From: Bacillus_AD sp047238185
Lineage (GTDB): Bacteria > Bacillota > Bacilli > Bacillales > DSM-1321
Direction of reading: 5' to 3'
NCBI RefSeq assembly: GCF_047238185.1
Contig: NZ_JBDFMI010000001.1
Coordinates: 3,249,426-3,313,425 of the forward strand
DNA: 64,000 bases
Shown here: piece by piece, positions 58,201 through 64,000 of the stretch
Layout of the letters: each line of letters opens with the position of its first letter
Position numbering within the stretch: position 1 is the first letter of the stretch
Made by a program: the position numbers and the translations under genes
Notes under the pieces: model-generated
Database searches by the model: none
The model's input: only the letters and a program-made list of their open reading frames with translations
Told to the model about the DNA's origin: nothing

Positions 58201-58353
58201 TTAACTATATGTCTTTACCAATTGACTCAGTTCATCCTTCTCCTCTGTAGTTATTACTGATCGACTAGCAAGAATGTTTAATTCCTCCAATCCTAACTTA
58301 CCCAATAACACCTGTATTTTCACATAATTATAATACGCTGAACTATTCATCAT
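58201..58353 (-). CDS. XkdX-like small phage protein
   Basis: Direct translation gives 50 residues (MMNSSAYYNYVKIQVLLGKL...), matching the pattern of XkdX-like proteins encoded just before the lysis genes in PBSX-type phages. AGGAGG lies 6-9 bases before the two adjacent ATGs (58353, 58350), overlapping the end of the upstream gene. Function unknown. Confidence 0.7.
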   Translation of the reverse strand: MMNSSAYYNYVKIQVLLGKLGLEELNILASRSVITTEEKDELSQLVKTYS

Positions 58354-58562
58354 TTTAATCCTCCTAATAGATTGGCATTTTGTAAAGCTTCTATTGCAGA
58401 AACACGTTGTTCAAGCGTAGGCGAGTTATCTACCTCCGGCTTCTCGAAAACAAGAAAATTCCCAATAATAATATTGCGAATTTCAATCAGTCTATATTCT
58501 GAGTTTTGTTCTATAAGATGCTGTTTTTCCTCATTACTCGTGTATTGAAAAACAAGTTCCAT
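58350..58562 (-). CDS. Small phage tail-region protein
   Basis: A 70-residue protein (MELVFQYTSNEEKQHLIEQN ... TLEQRVSAIEALQNANLLGG) resembling XkdW-like proteins located between tail-fibre and lysis genes. The C-terminal half has the EQRVSALE-type helix found there. The ATG at 58562 is 6 bases after AGGAGG; the ATG at 58568 touches it. The stop overlaps the next start (ATGA). Confidence 0.65.
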   Translation of the reverse strand: MELVFQYTSNEEKQHLIEQNSEYRLIEIRNIIIGNFLVFEKPEVDNSPTLEQRVSAIEALQNANLLGGLK

Positions 58563-58575
58563 TTTCATCCTCCTA

Positions 58576-58995
58576 TTATGAAATTTTCGTTAGAAGTACA
58601 GGCACGTTAGAAGCAGCAATACTATAATATACGCCCATTTCATCACAAACTACTGAACCACTCGTCAATATCCGCCCGTAAATTGCTATTTCATCTCCCT
58701 TTTTAACATAAATATCCTTTTTTATATACAAAGGGCTAGGTGAATAAGATTCATCATATGTACTATATAATGAACCATTTACAAAAATACCTGCTTGTGC
58801 ACCGCGCCCACCGTAATAATCCGTAAATCTATATTTAATTCTTATGGTGGAGGGTTTCCCTAACCAAACAACTTTTTTTAATGCTACAAATGTTGTACTT
58901 TCTGTTATAGATGAGGTACTAGAAAACAATCTTTGTTCATCACTAGGTGATATTGTATAACTAATTTTAGACCCGCTAGGTTTTATTAATCCCAT
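58576..58995 (-). CDS. Phage tail/baseplate beta-rich protein
   Basis: A 139-residue beta-rich protein (KISYTISPSDEQRLFSSTSS, RIKYRFTDYYGGRGAQAGIF, IYGRILTSGSVVCDEMGVYY). Position after the upstream tail genes suggests a receptor-binding or fibre accessory protein. No family named. It follows the 58998 gene by 2 bases. Confidence 0.65.
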   Translation of the reverse strand: MGLIKPSGSKISYTISPSDEQRLFSSTSSITESTTFVALKKVVWLGKPSTIRIKYRFTDYYGGRGAQAGIFVNGSLYSTYDESYSPSPLYIKKDIYVKKGDEIAIYGRILTSGSVVCDEMGVYYSIAASNVPVLLTKIS

Positions 58996-58997
58996 AC

Positions 58998-59318
58998 TTA
59001 CACCGTCAAAAATCGGACATTGCCTGATCCAGCAGACCGTTTGAATTTAATTACTGTAGCTTTATAACGAAATTCCTGTAGGGTTTCGCCTGGCTTCAGA
59101 CGAATAACCTTATTTGTGCCGGACATTCCATCTGATGTGGTTGCTGTGTTAAAAGCGATTAGAAGATCATTCGTATCATCATCATTTGTAAGAAAAACAA
59201 ACTTTTTTACTTCAAACGGCAATGTAACAGAAACCTCCGTAGTTCCTATACTCACTTCATGTGTATAGTGCTGCGTGGCAGGCATTTCTATAAAATAATA
59301 TCTATCCCCATTTGCCAT
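58998..59318 (-). CDS. Phage tail-region protein
   Basis: A 106-residue beta-rich protein (MANGDRYYFIEMPATQHYTH ... NDDDTNDLLIAFNTAT ... RSAGSGNVRFLTV). Its form suggests a jelly-roll or fibre appendage domain. It sits in a tightly packed series with gaps of 2 bases either side, so it belongs to the late operon. Function inferred from position only. Confidence 0.65.
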   Translation of the reverse strand: MANGDRYYFIEMPATQHYTHEVSIGTTEVSVTLPFEVKKFVFLTNDDDTNDLLIAFNTATTSDGMSGTNKVIRLKPGETLQEFRYKATVIKFKRSAGSGNVRFLTV

Positions 59319-59320
59319 GT

Positions 59321-60181
59321 TTACACCTCTTCCAGATAAGGGCCATTGTTATCCATCTTGAATAAAAAGGATTTTTGGCTGTCTGTATTTTTGATTTTTA
59401 GAAGGCCATTTGTTAAGTGCAAATTCGTATCTGTCTTATGTTGACCATAGTCCGTTTTTAATGTAGCATAGTCTTCCTTATGCACATTAAATGCAGCCTG
59501 CAGGGTTTGAATTTTTGCCGCTAAATTTGCTGCAATATCTCCATTTAGAATACCTTTTATTCCATCAAACCAACTTTCAAAAGCAACCTTTTGTTGAGCC
59601 TTATAGTTTTCTAGGTCTGCAGTGTTCTGTGTCTTCGTTTGATTAAACCATGCGAGATATTGATTAAAGATTTCCGTTGTATCCACTTGATCTACAGTAC
59701 CGTGTACAATGCCGCACAGTTCTTTATTTAACCGATTATCGGTTATGTTCGCTTGTGTAATGGAAAGGACACCTTTAGCGACGTACACATCAGCCAAGGC
59801 AATTTCATAAACATCGGCATCCCTTTTTAATACTGGTGCAATAGGAGAAGAACCTGGCGTCCCTTTTTTAATGACCGGAACAATATTTCGATTTAAGAAA
59901 TTTAGCTGAAGAACAATACGATCAATACGATTTAATACACCGTCTGCTACATCAAGGCTAAGATTGTAATCAGCATCATTGAAAATGTAGTACCCGTTTA
60001 TCCATGCTTTACCTGGCTTTAATACAACGTTCATTCCAGTGCCTGCCGTTACTTGAAATCCTGTGGACGGATTCGGAAAAACTCCGTTTCCAATGAACGT
60101 TGCGAAATAAGCCGCGTAATGCTTTGCTAAGTACACTCTGTCAAAATTCACAGAATCAAAAATCCCACTATTGATTGCCAT
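59321..60181 (-). CDS. Phage baseplate/structural protein
   Basis: A 286-residue protein with an N-terminal beta domain (FQVTAGTGMNVVLKPGKAWI, YNLSLDVADGVLNRIDRIVL, LNFLNRNIVPVIKKGTPGSS) seen in Gram-positive siphovirus baseplate upper proteins. A helical, coiled middle follows (residues 165-255, FNQYLAWFNQTKTQNTADLE) and a short C-terminal fibre segment. It overlaps the stop of the Gp37-like gene by one base. Probably links the tail tip to the receptor-binding proteins. Confidence 0.75.
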   Translation of the reverse strand: MAINSGIFDSVNFDRVYLAKHYAAYFATFIGNGVFPNPSTGFQVTAGTGMNVVLKPGKAWINGYYIFNDADYNLSLDVADGVLNRIDRIVLQLNFLNRNIVPVIKKGTPGSSPIAPVLKRDADVYEIALADVYVAKGVLSITQANITDNRLNKELCGIVHGTVDQVDTTEIFNQYLAWFNQTKTQNTADLENYKAQQKVAFESWFDGIKGILNGDIAANLAAKIQTLQAAFNVHKEDYATLKTDYGQHKTDTNLHLTNGLLKIKNTDSQKSFLFKMDNNGPYLEEV

Positions 60182-61278
60182 TATTTCACCATCCTTTTTA
60201 CCTTTTCGGGAAGGGTTGGGATAGATTTCCCCACCTTCACAAAAACTTCTTTAATATCTTGATAGACTTCATCGACTTCCACAACTCGGCTGTTCATGAC
60301 GATTCCTAATTTGTCATCCCTAATTGTGATAAGGTCCCCAAGGAAGAAATCACGATTATACTTGGTGTTCTCTTTGGTAACGTCCAGTTCACAATCAAAA
60401 GAAATGAATTCTTCTTGTTCCAATAGCTTTTCTAGCCCTCTTTGTTTAAGAAGGAGAATGTATTCTTCAGGCGATAGAGTCACCTCGGTCTCATCAATCG
60501 TTTGTGTTTCCGATAAGTCTCGGGCATCCACAAATAACTCTCTCCGATCAAGGCCGGTTCCCTGTTCGATGGATACCAACTTTCTGTCCACCCCTTCACC
60601 AGTTCCAGCAATTAAGGCCGTATTCTTATAATCATTGTCGGCTTCCTCGTAGTTACGACTTATAACATTGGAAAAATCCTTAGATAAAATACATCTTGGA
60701 TTAATCGATTGATCGATGGTCCTGTCTGTTCCTTCATAAAGTTCATAAAAAAGAGACCGCCCGTTAAAATTGGAGCGAATCCCTATTTCATACGTATTAC
60801 ATAAGCTTTCCACCTGCTCTAGCACATTTTCATATGAAGCTTGAAACTGTATAGAGGTGCCGAAGTTTCTGGCGGCAGCTAATTGGATTTGAGCAATCTT
60901 CCTTTTTACATTAGATGGATTGATGCATTCAGACATAATCATGGAACGGATGATATTTTCAGCTGTGTCATTATAATTATAGATATTCCATAAAATCCTC
61001 CGATCAATCCATCGCAAAGCCGAGAAGCATTTGATGGATAATTGCTCCTTTCCATCCTCATCCTCTGTGAATCCACGGTAATAGATATACATGGCTTCGT
61101 TATCATCATCTCTATACAGAATATTTCCCTTTTGTAATAAGGAAATATTATCGATTGTTACATCGACATGTAATTCAGCCTCCCCATGCTTCGTGTCTCT
61201 TTTCCTCCACAATAGATAGGAAAACTTACCGATTAAGCCAAGTCTGTTGAACTGCTTGTCGCATACATATAATTCCAC
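60181..61278 (-). CDS. Siphovirus Gp37-like tail protein
   Basis: A 365-residue protein resembling the ReqiPepy6 Gp37-like (PF14594) family, a tail-associated (Tal/hub) protein. Markers: MELYVCDKQFNRLGLIGKFS, LLWRKRDTKHGEAELHVDVT and NILYRDDDNEAMYIYYRGF near the start, then FDCELDVTKENTKYNRDFFLGDLITI near the end. It has no peptidase motif that I can see. Two bases separate it from the distal tail gene upstream. Confidence 0.82.
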   Translation of the reverse strand: MELYVCDKQFNRLGLIGKFSYLLWRKRDTKHGEAELHVDVTIDNISLLQKGNILYRDDDNEAMYIYYRGFTEDEDGKEQLSIKCFSALRWIDRRILWNIYNYNDTAENIIRSMIMSECINPSNVKRKIAQIQLAAARNFGTSIQFQASYENVLEQVESLCNTYEIGIRSNFNGRSLFYELYEGTDRTIDQSINPRCILSKDFSNVISRNYEEADNDYKNTALIAGTGEGVDRKLVSIEQGTGLDRRELFVDARDLSETQTIDETEVTLSPEEYILLLKQRGLEKLLEQEEFISFDCELDVTKENTKYNRDFFLGDLITIRDDKLGIVMNSRVVEVDEVYQDIKEVFVKVGKSIPTLPEKVKRMVK

Positions 61279-61280
61279 GC

Positions 61281-62150
61281 TTACACCCCCACATATTGTG
61301 GCGTGAAGTATATAGATACTTCCAGATTGTCCACATTTAGACCAGCATCATACCGCAATAAGTTATCCCCTAAATCTAACGCTAAGTGTGGATTAGAGTC
61401 GAAAGAAAGATAGTTAAAGATATTTGAGACAATACCATTCCTACTTAGCCGGACATATTCATTACCGCGTTCTGTGCTGATCGTAATGATATCTCCTGCC
61501 TGCATCTCTTTTTCAATCAATATTTTCTCCTGTGTCTCTACATTTACAACCGATGGATTTCTAAGGGTTCCCAATGCCCTGTATTCAAGCCGTAATGGTG
61601 CTTCATTGTCACTGGCATTCAATACATTCACAATCAATGAAGGCTCTCTATATCCCATCCGAATGCCTGTGTCAGCCGGAATGACTAACGGAAAAGAAAA
61701 GCCTCCTATCCAGGAAGCAATATCCGTTTTAATTTCATTATCGAACCACCAAGGCTTCGGACAAAGAAGAGATATCATGAATTCCGGATAAGGAGCCTTG
61801 TTAATTACAGGTGTTTTTTCCGCATGGCATTTGATATACCGGCTGATTTCTCCATTTGTGTATTGAAGAGTGAACACATGTTTTGGATTGAAGAAACGAA
61901 TAAGGCGGGATCGATTAATGTCCTTATCGATTCTAAGCCGGCCATTGATGACAATGTTCCTTTCTTTGACACTAGATCCTGATAAGGATAATCCGTCAAT
62001 ACCATAGCTTTTGCTGGTGAAAAACTCATTTTCCATCGCGTCCAAACCTTCTGCCGAGTCCAAATAAAAAGGGCTCAACACGGATATCTCAAGTGTTTGC
62101 CCTTGGTTATTATCAAATATCAATTTTTCTTTCCTGCTGTATGATTCCAA
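61281..62150 (-). CDS. Phage distal tail protein (Dit)
   Basis: A 289-residue protein with the layout of Dit proteins, which form the hexameric hub after the tape measure. N-terminal ring domain (about 1-130, including RIDKDINRSRLIRFFNPKHV and YTNGEISRYIKCHAE), then the galectin-like C-terminal domain from about 140 (CPKPWWFD, LRLEYRALGTLRNPSVVNVE). Gene order tape measure-Dit-Tal is standard for Gram-positive siphoviruses. Confidence 0.85.
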   Translation of the reverse strand: MESYSRKEKLIFDNNQGQTLEISVLSPFYLDSAEGLDAMENEFFTSKSYGIDGLSLSGSSVKERNIVINGRLRIDKDINRSRLIRFFNPKHVFTLQYTNGEISRYIKCHAEKTPVINKAPYPEFMISLLCPKPWWFDNEIKTDIASWIGGFSFPLVIPADTGIRMGYREPSLIVNVLNASDNEAPLRLEYRALGTLRNPSVVNVETQEKILIEKEMQAGDIITISTERGNEYVRLSRNGIVSNIFNYLSFDSNPHLALDLGDNLLRYDAGLNVDNLEVSIYFTPQYVGV

Positions 62151-62161
62151 TCAAACACCTC

Positions 62162-64000
62162 CTATACTTGCATGGCCAATTCTCTTAATGCATTTCTATT
62201 TAATCTAGCAGTCTCATAAGGATCCAATGCTTTAGGAGATTGGAAGGTCATATAATAATTATGCTCAACTGTAGTTGTACTGCCTGCCTGTCCTGTGGAA
62301 GAAACCGTAACAGGGTTATTTGCATTCAGCATCTTTCCTGCGCTACTGGCCATGCTGCCATATACATTATTCATGACACCTTTCAGCTTGGCAGAAGAAT
62401 CCTGAATCCCTTTAATTAAACCTTCATTGATGTTGACTCCAAAGCCCCTGAAAACACGTGATGGAGAATGGATATCCAAGGCGGATTGAAAAGTATCTTT
62501 CACAATGCTGGCCAGTTCTTCGGCTGCAGAAACTAATTCACTTTTCTTACTCATCATTCCGCTGATTAATCCGGCTACAGCATAATCACCAATGGACGGC
62601 ATTTCCTTGGCTTCGTCTTTCACCTTGAACTTCGCGCCAGCCATTGCCTTCCGCCACTCTTCTTGATAGCCCAATAGCTTCACAGCTGCATCAGCCCTTA
62701 ATTCTTCAATCTTTTGTGCTGTCTCTACTTTTAAACTAGAAAGTTCTTTGAGCGCCTCTTCTTTTGCCAACTGGTTCTTAGCCTTCCACAGGTCAACATA
62801 CTGAGTAAGTTGGTCAGATGTAAGGCTATTAAGGGCGGCAATTTCTGCGCCAGCCTTAGGCCCCATATCCTGTAATTCAGCAAGCAACCCTTGGTCAATC
62901 CCTTTAGCAGCTAGTTCAGCCAGATTTCGTTGCCAGTCCTCAAAAGCTGAAACTTGATCCTGCAGGTTCTTTAACAAAGTAGTTCCCGATACTGATTTCT
63001 TGGTGATTTCATCGAACAATCCAACAAAGGAATAAAGGGACTTCGCTCTATCTTCCAAAGCTTTGTCATACTCATCATTTAGCTTCTTCTCTTCGTCAAT
63101 AAGCTGCTGGTTGAGGGTCTGAACCTTCGTTAGATAGTCGGCATTTATTTGATCGATTTGCTTTTGGATTTCCTGCTTTACACGATAGATTTCCTTTTCA
63201 TAATAGATCCGTTCTTCTGTACCGGCTTTGTACCCTTTTATATACTGCTGATAGGCTGCCAACTCTTCAGCAAGGGATAGTTCATTGTAGTATTTCTTGT
63301 CTTCCACATATGCTTTCTCTTTGTTGTATCGGTCCTTATTTAAAGCATCCATTGCCTTATTCAAGATGATCTGTGCCTGAGTCTTTTCTTTCGCATTGTT
63401 CTTGAATAAAACTACAGCCTTTTGCCAGTATGCAGCCTCTTGGTCCAATGTAAGGGATTCTAAATCTTTCCGCTTCTTCACATAGTCTTCTAAGGCTTTC
63501 ATTTTAGCTGCAGCAGATCCAGCAGATAGGGAAGCAATTTTCTTATTTTCATCAGCTGTGATTTTCGCCCGGTCCTTTGCCGCTTTATCTTGGATGTTCG
63601 TTATTTGCCGTTCCTGGGCTGCCGTCAATTTCTTTTTAGCATCCCTTGCTTTGGCTTCAATTTCCGCAATTTTCTTATTCGCTTGTGATGTTATATCAGC
63701 TCGTTTGGCGTTGGCATCTTTGTGAATCTGATTAAGGGCTTTGGCATTGGTAGATGAAGCAGAAGCAACAATACTATTAAACTTTTTCAATTCATTCTGT
63801 GCTAATGCAACCTTAGGAGGTAAAGCTTGGAATAGCCGCCATAGCCATTTCTTCGGAAGCCGTCTTGACTATACCTAAGTTATTAGTAATCCCTTCAGCT
63901 ATACCTGCAGGTATCCATTGCCCCACTTCTTTCTCCATAACCTTAGAAGGAGAATGAATGCCAAGTATTTTCTTTGCCCACCCGGGAATATGGCTGGCAA
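62162..64000 (-). pseudogene. Phage tail tape-measure gene, frameshifted and cut by the window edge
   Basis: The minus strand contains two frames of one tape-measure protein. The first runs in from the edge to a TAA at 63813-63815 (GWAKKILGIHSPSKVMEKEV, QWIPAGIAEGI, ending MAMAAIPSFTS). The second, to 62162, continues without a start or ribosome site (QALPPKVALAQNELKKFN, long Ala/Lys/Glu coiled coil at about 10-300, then LDIHSPSRVFRGFGVNINEG). Both carry the HSPS-GxxxxEG repeats typical of tape-measure C-termini. Removing one A of the pair complementary to 63827-63828 would join them as AAIPALPPKVALAQN. It is a real indel in a decayed prophage, a programmed shift, or a sequencing error. Confidence 0.8.

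Larger units (their letters stand above)
50505..64000. mobile_element. Siphovirus-type prophage, one end, continues past the window
   Basis: From the right edge leftward: tape measure, distal tail, Gp37-like tail protein, receptor/baseplate proteins, holin region, amidase endolysin, accessory genes, SOS operators, repressor-like gene, and an FtsK/replication-relaxation/HTH module. The left end lies near 50505, where a host-type gene fragment begins. The integrase, terminase and head genes must be to the right of 64000. Confidence 0.88.

Noticed and set aside
1..64000. CRISPR arrays, tRNA or rRNA genes
   Set aside because: No regularly spaced repeats of CRISPR length, no cloverleaf with a TTCGA-type T-loop and no rRNA sequence were noticed on reading both strands; a dedicated tRNA search was not possible.

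Overview
The window is a low-GC Firmicute chromosome segment, most likely from an endospore-forming Bacillaceae (Bacillus/Peribacillus/Niallia type). The grounds are purine-rich Shine-Dalgarno sites with some TTG/GTG starts, a spore cortex-lytic SleL/YaaH-type protein, and many Bacillus-specific families (YhdB, YhcU/YhcT, YkaA-Pit, YvgK-ModA-ModB, YhjB/YhjC, KtrAB). The species cannot be fixed from sequence reading alone. No rRNA, tRNA or CRISPR array was seen.

Layout. 1-11 kb is housekeeping: a Ktr potassium channel pair, VanZ and epimerase genes, SleL, a disulfide-bond pair (BdbC plus a membrane thioredoxin), a YhcT pseudouridine synthase, a GlsB-type membrane protein and the YkaA-Pit phosphate pair. 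11-16 kb holds a DUF4362 lipoprotein, an MFS carrier divergent from a CoxG-like SRPBCC protein across a perfect 19-bp-arm inverted repeat, and a PucR-type regulator. 16-22 kb is a Fur-box-controlled siderophore-uptake locus (divergent binding protein/ATPase/ABC exporter-fold protein and two permeases). 22-25 kb carries alanine dehydrogenase and a peptide transporter. 25-28 kb is a large LevR-type sigma-54 activator. 28-31 kb is a molybdate locus with a tandem operator and no ModC. 31-33 kb is a Cache-PAS-GGDEF-PAS diguanylate cyclase.

The most coherent regulatory story lies at 34.7-39.4 kb. A cellobiose/chitobiose-class PTS operon has the gene order of E. coli chbBCA-F-G. It is preceded by a near-consensus sigma-54 promoter (minus strand, 39183-39200) and by five AGTGTTT-like repeats spaced in steps of about two helical turns (39293-39403). 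The LevR-type activator 11 kb away, with its GAYTGA motif and PTS regulation domains, is the obvious candidate regulator. 39-50 kb holds a 3-methyladenine glycosylase, an SSS-family symporter pair, CutC, an LCP protein, a D,D-carboxypeptidase, an intergenic repeat cluster, divergent gluconate kinase/permease genes, and a PTS EIIC-like gene behind a leader with an intrinsic terminator.

From about 50.5 kb to the right edge is one end of a siphovirus-type prophage. Its left junction appears to cut a host gene whose 3' remnant resembles the ComK C-terminus. Next comes a plasmid-like module (winged-helix protein with an attenuator-like leader, replication-relaxation protein, FtsK-like ATPase behind five TGTA-N3-TACA-type sites). 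This is followed by regulators, an SOS-controlled divergent pair, a putative EVE/PUA-domain membrane moron, the lysis cassette, and the tail genes read leftward, ending in a tape-measure gene broken by an apparent single-base frameshift at the window edge. Several small genes (53509-53679, 58201-58353, 33687-33785) and the edge gene 1-192 were found by direct translation of the raw sequence. Function calls rest on motif recognition, not on database searches.
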